DNA of 27,440 nt from Proteobacteria bacterium UBA4656. GTDB taxonomy: Bacteria > Pseudomonadota > Gammaproteobacteria > Xanthomonadales > Ahniellaceae. The DNA lies in the NCBI GenBank assembly GCA_002405525.1, contig DHLY01000078.1, positions 1 to 27,440 of the forward strand, read 5' to 3'. Positions within the stretch are counted from its first letter, which is position 1, and the number at the start of each line of letters is the position of its first letter. Position numbers and translations under genes: made by a program. Positions 6,319-14,409 of this stretch are shown one piece after another. The notes under the pieces were generated by a model, which was given only the letters and a program-made list of their open reading frames with translations, was not told the DNA's origin and ran no database searches.

Positions 6319-8334
6319 TCAGAATCTGAAGCGCAGGCCGAGGGCGAGGTTGCGGCCCGGCAGCGGGGCGCGGTCCTTGATCAGCGAGGTGTGGACGCGG
6401 GCTTTCTCGTCGCCGAGGTTGCGGCCTTCCAGGAACAGCTCCCAGTCGCCGGCGGTGGCGGGCGACCAGGCGATGCGCGCGTCAACGAGGGTGTGGCCGT
6501 CGGTGGCGTCCTCGAACGTTGCGGTGCGGTCCTGCTCGGCCGTGCGGACCAGGTCGACGCCAGCCCGCCAGGCGCCGTGCGACCAGTCCAGGGAAGCGCC
6601 GATGCGGCCCGGCGCGATGCGCGGCAGGTCGCCGCCGTCGCGCAGGCGCCCGCGCACCGCGTCGGCGAACAGGCCGCCGTCGAAACGGCCCCACGCGGTG
6701 TCGGCGATGCGCCCCTTGATCTCGGCCTCGAAGCCATGGAAGCGGGCGTCCGCCTGCGTCCACACGCGCACCGGAAGATCGTCCTCGATCCCGTCGGTGT
6801 CCGCGAGGTAGATGAAATCGTCGAAGCGGTTCCAGTAGGCGGACAGCCGCGCTTCGATGCCATCCACGTGCCAATGCAGGCCCAGTTCGACCTGGTTGGC
6901 GGTCTCCTCGGACAGCGACGGATCGCCGATCTCGAAGCTGGCCGTGGCCTCGTGCGGGCCGTCGGAGAACAGTTCTTCCGCCTGCGGCGCGCGCTGCGCC
7001 CGGTCCAAGTTCACGGTGGCGTGCCAAGCCGCGGCGAAGTCCCAGCGCCCGGCGGCGGACAGGCTCAGCGCGTCGTGCTTCGCGCGCTCGCCATCGTCCG
7101 GCTCGACGGTCTGGCGGTCGTAGCGTGCGCCGAGTTCGAGCGCGAACGGCGCGAATTCCGCGCGTTCGACCAGGAACAGGCCGGTGTCGCGCGTCACCGA
7201 CGGCGGCACGAAGGCCTCGTCGCCGAGCGCCTCGAAATCGCGGCGGGACGCCTGCACGCCGACCGCGCCGCGCCACGCCCCGAGCGGGTCGTGGACGGCC
7301 TCGATGCGGCCCTCGACGGCGTCGTTGAAGAAGCGCGTGCCGACCTCGCGCTCACCGTCGTCCTCGTCGATCAGGAACTCGGTGTGCTGGTAATCGTTAT
7401 GCCCGATTCGCAGGTCGATCCGCTCCCAGCCCGCGAACGGCGGGCGCAAGCTGCCGTCGAAGTCGATGCGGCGCTGGTCGAGGTCGAGTTCGACCTTGCC
7501 CTCGCCGCCCTTGGCACGGCCGACGCCGGGCTTGGTCTTGGCGAACCGCGCTGCTGAGTCGTCGTCCTCTTCCTCCGGGGGGATGCCGTAGATGCTGTCA
7601 TAGGCCGAGAATGCGATTCCCGCGTGGCCGCGCTCGCCGGTCAGCGAGAACCCGACCGCGCGGCTGCGGGTCTCCGACTGCGTGTTCTCGATCTCGACCC
7701 CGTCGGGGCCCTCGTAGGGGTCGCCGCTGCGGTCCGACCAGTCGGCGTGGAAGGTGAAGTTGCCGTTGCCGGCATCGACGCGCCCGACGCCCGAGCGGCC
7801 CTCATTGACCGAGTCGGTGCGCAGTTCGACGCGGCCTTCGATGCCCTCGACCGGACGGTCCGGGATTCGGCCGTCTCGCACGTTGACCACGCCACCGATC
7901 GCGCCGCTGCCGTATAGCAGCGTCGCCGGACCCTTCAGGATCTCGATCTGGTCGGCGAGGAAGGGATCGATGGACACCGCATGGTCGACGCTGGTGGTCG
8001 AGACGTCGAGTGCGGAGATTCCGTCACCGAGGACCTGAACGCGCGGCCCTTCGAGGCCGCGGATGATCGGGCGCCCGACGCCCGGTCCGAAGTACGAGGA
8101 CCCTACGCCGGGCAGCTTGGCGATGGTTTCGCCCAGCGTATCGCCGCGTGCATCGTCCAGCGCCGTGCCGCCGAGCACCTCGGCAGGCTGCAGCAGTTCC
8201 TCTCCCTCGCGGGCCAGCGGATCGGCGGTGACGGTCAGCGCCTCCAGCCGTCGTGCGTCGGCTGAGGTTTCGGCGCGCGCGAGCGGCGCGAGCAGAGAGG
8301 CAATCGCGAGGGCAAGCAGATGCTGGCGGGACAT
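6319..8334 (-). CDS. TonB-dependent outer-membrane receptor (metal-type, ZnuD-like)
   Basis: TonB-dependent receptors import scarce metals or chelates across the outer membrane using energy from TonB-ExbBD. The 671-residue protein has a signal peptide (MSRQHLLALAIASLLAPLARA), a TonB-box-like LEALTVTA, and a plug domain with PGVGSSYFGPGVGRPIIRGL, DVSTTSVDHAVSIDPFLADQ and IEILKGPATLLYGSGAIGGVV. A beta-barrel follows, ending in the outer-membrane signature LGLRFRF. The plug resembles zinc receptors such as ZnuD, and a loop with EEEDDD and several acidic/His stretches would suit a metal, but the substrate is inferred. The ATG at 8332-8334 is preferred over the upstream TTG because it begins the signal peptide. 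The divergent MerC-domain gene supports a metal role. Confidence 0.88.
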   Translation of the reverse strand: MSRQHLLALAIASLLAPLARAETSADARRLEALTVTADPLAREGEELLQPAEVLGGTALDDARGDTLGETIAKLPGVGSSYFGPGVGRPIIRGLEGPRVQVLGDGISALDVSTTSVDHAVSIDPFLADQIEILKGPATLLYGSGAIGGVVNVRDGRIPDRPVEGIEGRVELRTDSVNEGRSGVGRVDAGNGNFTFHADWSDRSGDPYEGPDGVEIENTQSETRSRAVGFSLTGERGHAGIAFSAYDSIYGIPPEEEDDDSAARFAKTKPGVGRAKGGEGKVELDLDQRRIDFDGSLRPPFAGWERIDLRIGHNDYQHTEFLIDEDDGEREVGTRFFNDAVEGRIEAVHDPLGAWRGAVGVQASRRDFEALGDEAFVPPSVTRDTGLFLVERAEFAPFALELGARYDRQTVEPDDGERAKHDALSLSAAGRWDFAAAWHATVNLDRAQRAPQAEELFSDGPHEATASFEIGDPSLSEETANQVELGLHWHVDGIEARLSAYWNRFDDFIYLADTDGIEDDLPVRVWTQADARFHGFEAEIKGRIADTAWGRFDGGLFADAVRGRLRDGGDLPRIAPGRIGASLDWSHGAWRAGVDLVRTAEQDRTATFEDATDGHTLVDARIAWSPATAGDWELFLEGRNLGDEKARVHTSLIKDRAPLPGRNLALGLRFRF

Positions 8335-8367
8335 GACCGGAGTCCGTAGGGGTCCTGGAAGATACAA

Positions 8368-8378
8368 AGTAACTTACT
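8368..8378. promoter_or_regulatory. Small palindrome upstream of the receptor gene
   Basis: AGTAACTTACT is a perfect 5-1-5 palindrome in the AT-richest part of the divergent region, 33 bases upstream of the receptor start codon. It could be part of an operator for a metal regulator such as Zur, but it matches the published gammaproteobacterial Zur box only loosely. Confidence 0.25.
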
Positions 8379-8463
8379 GGGGCGGTTCTGAGTCAAGTGC
8401 TGGCGCCGACCCGATTGATTTTTTTGCCCGGCAGATTGACTCGCCGACCCGGCGAAGACGGGT

Positions 8464-8469
8464 TATACT
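8464..8469 (+). promoter_or_regulatory. Possible -10 element directly before merC-like gene
   Basis: TATACT ends six bases before the ATG of the MerC-domain gene, and no Shine-Dalgarno sequence fits in between. A TTGACT at 8436-8441 is a -35-like sequence, but the 22-base spacing is too long for a standard promoter. If the -10 is real the mRNA would be leaderless. Confidence 0.3.
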
Positions 8470-8475
8470 GTTGCC

Positions 8476-8919
8476 ATGATCGAGAACCGCCGTGTCGAGC
8501 GCGACGGGCAGGCCTTGTCCGGTCTGGATGTGGTCGGTGCGTCGGCTTCATTTTTGTGTGCGGTGCATTGCGCGGCCATGCCGATGCTGCTGCCGGTACT
8601 TCCATTGGCCGGGCTGGAGTTCCTTGCAGCCCACGAACTGGACCTTGCCTTCGTCGCCGGCGCGATCGTGCTTGGACTGGTGGCGGTGGTCCGCGGCTGG
8701 CGACACCACGGGGATCGGCGCGTGCCTGGCGGATTCGCGGTTGCCTCGCTATTGCTCGTCGCAGGTGTCTCGTTCCTGCATCACGGGCCGCTGCACGAGC
8801 CCACGCTGGTTGCCGGCGGGCTGGCGATGGGCTGGACTCACCTGCTGAACCTGCTGCTGCTGCGTCGCCACCGGTGTGACGCGTCCGGTCACGCGCCGCG
8901 TCCATCCGGCGCGGCTTGA
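8476..8919 (+). CDS. MerC-domain inner-membrane protein
   Basis: MerC-domain proteins are small inner-membrane proteins related to the mercury transporter MerC; chromosomal members are common near zinc-responsive genes and are thought to handle metals. The 147 residues contain four hydrophobic segments: about 19-50 with the motif FLCAVHCAAMPMLLPVLPL, then LAFVAGAIVLGLVAVV, GFAVASLLLVAGVSFL, and LVAGGLAMGWTHLLNLLLL. The Cys-x3-Cys pair (CAVHC) in the first segment is the likely metal-binding site. The C-terminus is His/Cys/Arg-rich (RRHRCDASGH). It is divergent from the receptor gene, suggesting shared control. Mercury transport is unlikely because no merR, merT, merP or merA is nearby. Confidence 0.85.
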   Translation: MIENRRVERDGQALSGLDVVGASASFLCAVHCAAMPMLLPVLPLAGLEFLAAHELDLAFVAGAIVLGLVAVVRGWRHHGDRRVPGGFAVASLLLVAGVSFLHHGPLHEPTLVAGGLAMGWTHLLNLLLLRRHRCDASGHAPRPSGAA

Positions 8920-8943
8920 TGTTTGCGCGATACTTGCTAACCT
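8916..8943 (+). promoter_or_regulatory. Likely sigma-70 promoter of the THX gene
   Basis: TTGATG (8916-8921) and TAACCT (8938-8943) are separated by 16 bases, with a TGC immediately before the -10. It overlaps the end of the MerC-domain gene and lies 35 bases before the THX start, a suitable distance. Confidence 0.5.
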
Positions 8944-8978
8944 GCCGGGCCCGAAGAACCGACGACTGGAGCAACCCC

Positions 8979-9143
8979 ATGGGCAAGGGCGACCGCCGCA
9001 CCCGCAAGGGCAAGATCGCGATCCGCAGTTACGGCATCAAGCGCCCGCACGCCGCGAAGACGGCCGGCGAGGTCAAGACAGCCGCTCCGGCCAAGCCTGC
9101 GCCGCGCAAAACCTCCGTCGCAGCGCCGAAGAAGAAGGCCTGA
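8979..9143 (+). CDS. Small ribosomal protein THX (bTHX)
   Basis: bTHX is a very small basic protein that sits in the head of the 30S ribosomal subunit in some bacteria. The 54-residue protein begins MGKGDRRTRKGKIAIRSYGI, which is diagnostic for the family, followed by a Lys/Ala/Pro-rich tail ending in PKKKA. The ATG at 8979-8981 has TGGAG eight bases upstream; a longer in-frame start further upstream has no such support. The gene is monocistronic, with its own promoter and a hairpin after it. Confidence 0.93.
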   Translation: MGKGDRRTRKGKIAIRSYGIKRPHAAKTAGEVKTAAPAKPAPRKTSVAAPKKKA

Positions 9144-9173
9144 TCGGGGTTCAGCGAACCAGCGTTGCTTCCA

Positions 9174-9204
9174 CCGACGGCGGGCGATGCCCGCCGTCGG
9201 CGTT
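9174..9204 (+). terminator. Strong hairpin after the THX gene
   Basis: CCGACGGCGGGC (9174-9185) and GCCCGCCGTCGG (9189-9200) form a perfect 12-bp stem with a three-base loop, followed by CGTTT. The T-run is short, but the stem is very stable and lies 31 bases after the stop codon. Confidence 0.75.
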
Positions 9205-9261
9205 TCAGGGGGCTCGCGGGCAGGGCGTGCGGAAAGTGCTTTCCTGCACTTCCTCGAGGTC

Positions 9262-9288
9262 GCGAGTCCGGCGCGTGTCCGGACTCGC
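9262..9288. terminator. Second hairpin, between THX and hutI
   Basis: GCGAGTCCGG and CCGGACTCGC form a perfect 10-bp stem around a seven-base loop in the convergent THX/hutI interval. It has no T-run on either strand, so a terminator or mRNA-stabilising role is a guess. The rest of 9144-9372 holds no gene that I can support. Confidence 0.4.
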
Positions 9289-9372
9289 TCCCGCCGAAGC
9301 AACCGCTCTTGCGACTGATTCGCGGGCGAGGCATTCATGCCGCGCGCCCGCAGAGTGTTTCTCGACACCCTG

Positions 9373-10587
9373 CTAGGGCAGGCCGCCGGCCACCAGTCGC
9401 CCACCGGCAAACACGCTGCGCGCAAGGCGCCCGGCTGCCCAGTACGCCAGCGCCTCCGGCTGTCCCGCATCCCAAAGCACGAAATCGGCGTCGCCCCCCT
9501 CCCTCAGTTCGCCCTTGCGGCCGGAGAGTCCGAGCGCGCCCGCGGCGTGGCGCGTGGCGCCGGCGAGCGCCTCCATGGGGTCCAGCCCGAACGCCGAGCA
9601 CGATAGGTGCATCGCCAGCCGCAACGAGCGCAGCGGGGACGAGCCGGGGTTGAGGTCGGTCGCCACCGCGATCGGCACCGCGTGCGCGCGCAGCGCCGCC
9701 ACCGGTGGCAGCCGCGTCTCCCGCAGGACCAGGAAGGACCCCGGCAGCAGCACCGCCACGGTGCCCGAGCGGGCCATTTCGGCCACGGCGTCTTCGCAGG
9801 TCCATTCGAGGTGGTCGGCCGACAGCGCGCCGTGGCGCGCCGCGAGTCGGGCGCCACCGCCATCGGACAACTGGTCGGCGTGCAGCTTCACCGGCAGTCC
9901 GGCCGCGTGCGCCGCGCGAAAGATGCGTTCGACCTCGCCCTGAGAAAACGCGATGCCTTCTGCGAAGCCATCGACCGCGTCGACGAGTCCCTCGGCGGCG
10001 AGCGGGCCGATCGTGGCGCAGACCTCGTCGACGTAGTCGCCGCGGCGCTGCGCGTGCGACGGCGGCAGCGCATGCGCCCCGAGGTAGGTGGTCCGCACGG
10101 TGATGCCGAGAATGCGGCCGATCCGTCGTGCAATCCGCAGCATGCGGCGCTCGGCGTCCGGCTCGAGACCGTAGCCGGACTTGATCTCGATCGTCGTCAC
10201 GCCGTCCTCGACGAGGTCGCGCGCGCGTGGCAGGGAAGCGGCGAGCAGTTCGTCCTCGGTCGCCGCGCGCGTCGCTCCGACCGTCGCCAGGATCCCGCCG
10301 CCCGCCTGCGCGATCTGCGCGTACGACGCTCCGCGCAGCCGGGCGCCGAACTCGCGGCTGCGATCACCGGCGAAGACGAGGTGGGTGTGGCAGTCCACCA
10401 GGCCCGGCGTGAGCAGGCGGCCCGCCCCGGAAAACCGCAGCACCGCGGTGCCGGCGTAGGCGCCCGCGGGTCCGGCGAACGTGATCCGGCCGTCGCGCCA
10501 TGCGATCGCGGCATCGTCGACGGGGTCGGAACCACGGCCGTCCCAGAGCCGGATGTCGCGCAGCAGGCCGTCATCGTGCAAGTGCAT
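9373..10587 (-). CDS. hutI: Imidazolonepropionase
   Basis: HutI hydrolyses 4-imidazolone-5-propanoate to N-formimino-L-glutamate, the third step of histidine degradation, in the cytoplasm. The 404-residue protein matches the usual family length. It is an amidohydrolase with the metal-binding DCHTH (65-69) followed by LVFAGDR, the substrate-loop IEIKSGYGL, YLGAHALPP, KLHADQLSD and the conserved ATDLNPGS. The ATG at 10585-10587 was chosen because it gives the standard N-terminus; the longer frame upstream has no family resemblance. The gene is divergent from hutF with 80 bases between them. No hutH, hutU or hutC lies in the window. Confidence 0.95.
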   Translation of the reverse strand: MHLHDDGLLRDIRLWDGRGSDPVDDAAIAWRDGRITFAGPAGAYAGTAVLRFSGAGRLLTPGLVDCHTHLVFAGDRSREFGARLRGASYAQIAQAGGGILATVGATRAATEDELLAASLPRARDLVEDGVTTIEIKSGYGLEPDAERRMLRIARRIGRILGITVRTTYLGAHALPPSHAQRRGDYVDEVCATIGPLAAEGLVDAVDGFAEGIAFSQGEVERIFRAAHAAGLPVKLHADQLSDGGGARLAARHGALSADHLEWTCEDAVAEMARSGTVAVLLPGSFLVLRETRLPPVAALRAHAVPIAVATDLNPGSSPLRSLRLAMHLSCSAFGLDPMEALAGATRHAAGALGLSGRKGELREGGDADFVLWDAGQPEALAYWAAGRLARSVFAGGRLVAGGLP

Positions 10588-10667
10588 GCGCCAATTGTAA
10601 GCCCGGTGCGCGGGCGCTTGAGGGGTTCGGGGTCGACGCGCGCCGGGCAAGGCCGTAACGTAGGCCG
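10588..10667. promoter_or_regulatory. Divergent hutI/hutF control region
   Basis: These 80 bases must hold both promoters if the genes are expressed from here. I found no palindrome resembling the HutC operator and no clear -35/-10 pair. The ribosome-binding site of hutF is weak (GTAGG five bases before the ATG). Confidence 0.4.
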
Positions 10668-12035
10668 ATGGACCTGCCAGGCCGCGTCCGCTGCGATCAT
10701 GCGCTGCTGCCTTCGGGCTGGGCCGACGACGTCGTGATCGAGGTTGGCGCGGATGGAAGCCTGGTTGCCGTCGCCGCCGGCACGCCGGGTACGGGCCTGC
10801 CGTCGATCGGGCGCTGGGTGGTGCCCGGCATGCCGAACCTGCATTCGCATGCGTTCCAGCGCGCGATGGCGGGCATGGCCGAGCGGGGGCATGCGGGCGA
10901 CGATGACTTCTGGACCTGGCGTGAGGCCATGTACGCCGTCGCTGAGCGGCTGTCGCCGGATTCGCTACGTGCGATCGCCGCGCAGATCTACGCCGAGTTG
11001 CTGTGCACGGGCTACACCGCGGTCTGCGAGTTCCACTACGTCCACCACCGGCCGGAGGGTGCGCCGTACGCGCCGGCGTCGGCGATGTCGGACGCCCTGC
11101 GCGAGGGCGCGCGCGAGGCGGGCATGGGGCTCACGCTGCTGCCGACGCTGTACCAGGTCGGTGGCTTCGACGGCCGGCCGCTGGCGCCGAGGCAGGCGCG
11201 CTTCGCGCATGCGGTCGATGGATTCCTTGACTTGGTGTCGACCCTGCGCGCTACCGAGGACGCCGACACGCGGATCGGCGTCGCCATCCATTCGCTGCGC
11301 GCCGTGCCGCCGGACAGCCTCGCGGCGCTGCTCGGTGCCGGCGTCGCGGGCACTGGCCCCGTGCACATCCACGTCGCCGAGCAGTTGGGTGAAGTCGACG
11401 ACTGCCTGCGCGAGCGCGGTGCGCGGCCGGTGGACTGGCTGCTCGACCACGCCGCGGTCGATCCCCGCTGGTGCCTCGTGCACGCCACCCATCTGGCGGC
11501 CGGGGAGCGCGAGCGCCTGGCGCGCTCGGGCGCGGTCGCGGGACTCTGCCCGACCACCGAGGCCAACCTCGGTGACGGCCTGTTCGCGTTGCCCGAGTGG
11601 CTCGGGCTTGGCGGGTCGTTCGGGATCGGCTCGGACAGCCACGTCTGCGTCTCGGTGGCCGAGGAGTTGCGCTGGCTCGAGTACGGGCAGCGACTGCGGC
11701 TGCTGCGTCGCAACGTCACCGCGCCGCAGGGCGGCGGATCGACGGCGCAGGCGCTGTGGCTTGGCGCCGCGCTCGGCGGCGCGCAGGCCTGCGGACGACC
11801 GGTGGGCGCGATCGCACCGGGTTGCCGTGCCGACCTGGTGGTCCTCGATCACGACGCGCCGATGTTCGAGGGGCATGGCCCGGAGCGTGCGCTCGACGCG
11901 CTGGTGTTCGGCGGCGGGCAGGGCGGGGTGAGAGATGTGTATGTCGGTGGCCGCCGCGTGGTCGCGGACGGCCGGCACCGGGATGCCGTGCGAATCACGA
12001 CGCGCTGGCGCGCCGCGATGCGGGACCTCGGCTGA
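10668..12035 (+). CDS. hutF: Formimidoylglutamate deiminase
   Basis: HutF deiminates N-formimino-L-glutamate to N-formyl-L-glutamate and ammonia, the branch used by many proteobacteria, where HutG then releases glutamate and formate. The 455-residue protein is of family length. It has the amidohydrolase motif PNLHSHAFQRAM (metal ligands H59 and H61), VHIHVAEQ, LVHATHL and the metal-binding Asp in FGIGSDSHV. The ERGHAGDDDFWTWR loop and the FHYVHH segment are typical for HutF rather than for other deaminases. The ATG start gives a complete N-terminus. It reads away from hutI and ends 39 bases before the convergent mtrB-type gene. Confidence 0.94.
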   Translation: MDLPGRVRCDHALLPSGWADDVVIEVGADGSLVAVAAGTPGTGLPSIGRWVVPGMPNLHSHAFQRAMAGMAERGHAGDDDFWTWREAMYAVAERLSPDSLRAIAAQIYAELLCTGYTAVCEFHYVHHRPEGAPYAPASAMSDALREGAREAGMGLTLLPTLYQVGGFDGRPLAPRQARFAHAVDGFLDLVSTLRATEDADTRIGVAIHSLRAVPPDSLAALLGAGVAGTGPVHIHVAEQLGEVDDCLRERGARPVDWLLDHAAVDPRWCLVHATHLAAGERERLARSGAVAGLCPTTEANLGDGLFALPEWLGLGGSFGIGSDSHVCVSVAEELRWLEYGQRLRLLRRNVTAPQGGGSTAQALWLGAALGGAQACGRPVGAIAPGCRADLVVLDHDAPMFEGHGPERALDALVFGGGQGGVRDVYVGGRRVVADGRHRDAVRITTRWRAAMRDLG

Positions 12036-12074
12036 GGCGGATGGCGATGGCGAGGACGCGCCCCGCCGGCGTCA

Positions 12075-14381
12075 TCAGAAGCGATACACGAAGGCCAAAC
12101 TGGCCACCCAGACGTTGTAGTCCGGGCTGTCCTCGCCGAGCAGGATCACGTTGGCGAGCTGGTTGGCCGGCACGTTGTCCACCGCCCAGTCGGTCGTCGC
12201 GTAGTCTTCGTAGGCAAAGCGCACCCGCACGGTTGTGTCCTTGCGCCAAGCCCAGTCGCCGTAGATCGACGCCGAGGTGAGGTCGGTCCTGGCGGTCGGC
12301 AGCGGCGCGCTGACCAGCGCAGGTCCGGTGGTGGTGAGTACGTCAGCGTCGGTCTTGGCGCGCACGTAGTCGACGCCGACCTTGAACTTCCCCTCGAGGA
12401 CGCTCGCGATGGCGCCGAGTCCCCAGGTGTCGATGTCGTCGCGGCTGCGCGTAGTCCAGTTGCGGTTGGGATCGAACGACTGCGGCGAACGGTTCGACCA
12501 GGCGCGGCCGTTCTGATCGTTCTTGTAGCGCTCGACCGAGTAGAAGCCGTACAGCGAGCCCACTTCGCTCGGCGCCCATGTCAGATCGGCGTTGTAGCCG
12601 TTGACGCGGCTGAAGGTGAGGCCGAACTCTGAGTTGTCGTAGTCGTCCTCGCTGTAGTTGACGTTCAGTCCCAGCGCCACGGTCTCGGCCAGTGCGAGGT
12701 TGCCAAACACCTCGGCCTGCCGGCGATCGCGGTCGGCCTGGTTGAACTTGCGCATGCCGGGCAGGTTCTCGAACGGGAATCCGCCGACGAACGGCAGCTG
12801 CGCGTTTGTGTAGCCCGGCGCGTAGCCGTTGATGAAAGTCTCGTAGCCGCGGTATTCGCTGCCGTCGCGGCTGGCGACCGACAGTCGCAGGCCGCCGGAC
12901 ACCAGGCCGGTGGCGGTGTTGGTGAACGACAGCGTGTAGCGGTCCTCGTCGAGCCGCTCGCGCTCCTGGTGCGGGCGGTCGATTCGCTTCCACTGCGCGT
13001 CGCCGGCGATCCGCAGCCAGTCCAGCGCGCGCCAGGTGCCGTCGAGCCGGAACGAAGTCTGTTCCTGGCTCTTGGGCTCGTTGAAGCGGCGGAAGCCGCT
13101 GTTGGCTGCGGTGTTCTGAGTGTTCGAGTCGCCGCCGATGTAGACGTACTCGTCGTGCGGCGTCCGGTTGTCGCGGTCGTCATAGCGCAGGTTGGCGTTC
13201 CAGTAGAGCGTCGACGTCGGGCGGTGCGAGAAACGCAGCGCCGCGTAGGTGCTGTCGACGCGACCGTCAAGCGACAGGCGGGGCAGGGGCTGGGTGATGC
13301 TCGCCGCCAGCACGGGGTTGATGGTGTAGGGCAGGAATGGTTCGTCCTGGGTCGCCCGGCCGTACGAGAGGTCACCGGTCAGACGCATGGTGTCGCTGAT
13401 CGTCCAGCCACCGGTGGCGTAGATCTGGTGGAACTCGTTGTCGGGCGCCAGACCCTTCTGGCCGGACCCGGCGGGGAACCCCGCCGATGTCCAGCCGTTG
13501 ATGTTGCTGTACGGGTTCTGCCAGCGCAGCGCGCTGTTCTCGTTGTCGAACAGCGACATGTAGTACCCGACCCGTATCTGGTAGTCGGGGCGGGCGAAAG
13601 TCAGGGCCACGTCGGCGGTCTGGGTGAGGTAATCCACCGGTTCCGGCGCCAACACCGCCCGCGGGTTACCGCCGGAGTTGCCGATCGTCAGGCCGATGGT
13701 CTTGAGGCCGTCCTTCTCCTCGCGGCTGTAGGCGGTCTCGAGGTTCCACTTCGGCGCGGGGATCCAGTCGAAGCCGATGTCGAACCGGCGACGCTCGTGC
13801 TCCACGTCGAACGGCCGCAGCGATTCCGTCAGCCGCGTCATGCCTGCGGTGTTCTGCCCTCCGACCCAGTTCGAGGGCAGGGTGAGGCTGGTCGCCCCCG
13901 GGTTGGTGAAGATGGTCCGCGTCGTATCGAGGTGGTTGTGCGGTGTCTGGTCGAAGCCGAGGCGGAAGGCCCACTGGCCCTGGCGGCCGTACTCGAACGA
14001 GGCTTCGCGCGAATCGAGGCCCAGTTTCTCGGCCTGCGCGCGCCACCAGGTCGGGTCATCGCCATCCCAGGCGCCGCGCTTGAAGATGTCGAAACCCAGC
14101 ACGGCGAACACGCCCTCGTCGGTGAGTCCGGTGTAGCGGCCGTAGCGGAAGGCATCGTCACTGAGGAAGCCGAGGCCGACCTCCACCATGCTGGTGATCT
14201 CGGTCTGCTCCTTGAGCAGTTCAGCCGTGTCCCTCATCGGCTCGTCGCCATCGAGCGAGAACTCGTCCTGCGCCAGCGCCGGCACCGAAGCCATGGCCAG
14301 CGCAAGCAGGCAGGCGCGCATCAGCGGCACTGCGAGTTGCGCGCGGATGGCACGGGACAGGGGGGTGCGTTTGATCGGCAT
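12075..14381 (-). CDS. mtrB: MtrB/PioB-type outer-membrane beta-barrel of a decaheme conduit
   Basis: MtrB/PioB proteins are large outer-membrane porins that hold an MtrA-type cytochrome inside the barrel, so electrons can cross the outer membrane. The 768-residue protein has a basic N-terminus and signal peptide (cleavage near ALAQDEF). Family motifs follow: VEVGLGFLSDDAFRYGRYTG, then repeated alternating strands rich in aromatic and charged residues, ending in ASLAFVYRF with a terminal Phe as barrel proteins do. It is somewhat longer than Shewanella MtrB (about 700 residues). The mature part has no cysteine, so the CXXC of Shewanella MtrB is absent. It is the last gene of the operon, 28 bases after the decaheme gene, with GAGGAG before the ATG. 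Its partner is almost certainly that cytochrome. Confidence 0.88.
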   Translation of the reverse strand: MPIKRTPLSRAIRAQLAVPLMRACLLALAMASVPALAQDEFSLDGDEPMRDTAELLKEQTEITSMVEVGLGFLSDDAFRYGRYTGLTDEGVFAVLGFDIFKRGAWDGDDPTWWRAQAEKLGLDSREASFEYGRQGQWAFRLGFDQTPHNHLDTTRTIFTNPGATSLTLPSNWVGGQNTAGMTRLTESLRPFDVEHERRRFDIGFDWIPAPKWNLETAYSREEKDGLKTIGLTIGNSGGNPRAVLAPEPVDYLTQTADVALTFARPDYQIRVGYYMSLFDNENSALRWQNPYSNINGWTSAGFPAGSGQKGLAPDNEFHQIYATGGWTISDTMRLTGDLSYGRATQDEPFLPYTINPVLAASITQPLPRLSLDGRVDSTYAALRFSHRPTSTLYWNANLRYDDRDNRTPHDEYVYIGGDSNTQNTAANSGFRRFNEPKSQEQTSFRLDGTWRALDWLRIAGDAQWKRIDRPHQERERLDEDRYTLSFTNTATGLVSGGLRLSVASRDGSEYRGYETFINGYAPGYTNAQLPFVGGFPFENLPGMRKFNQADRDRRQAEVFGNLALAETVALGLNVNYSEDDYDNSEFGLTFSRVNGYNADLTWAPSEVGSLYGFYSVERYKNDQNGRAWSNRSPQSFDPNRNWTTRSRDDIDTWGLGAIASVLEGKFKVGVDYVRAKTDADVLTTTGPALVSAPLPTARTDLTSASIYGDWAWRKDTTVRVRFAYEDYATTDWAVDNVPANQLANVILLGEDSPDYNVWVASLAFVYRF

Positions 14382-14409
14382 GGCTCTCCTCGCATCCGCT
14401 CGTGGGGAA

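Noticed and set aside
5980..7557. Long plus-strand open frame across the HD-GYP gene and receptor gene
   Set aside because: It spans two well-supported minus-strand genes and has no recognisable domain; a high-GC artefact.
8476..8919. Mercury resistance gene merC
   Set aside because: Only the domain is shared; no other mer genes are nearby and the neighbour is a metal-type TonB receptor.
12036..12074. Bidirectional terminator between hutF and the barrel gene
   Set aside because: Only a 5-bp GACGC/GCGTC stem with a long loop and no T-run is present; too weak to call.
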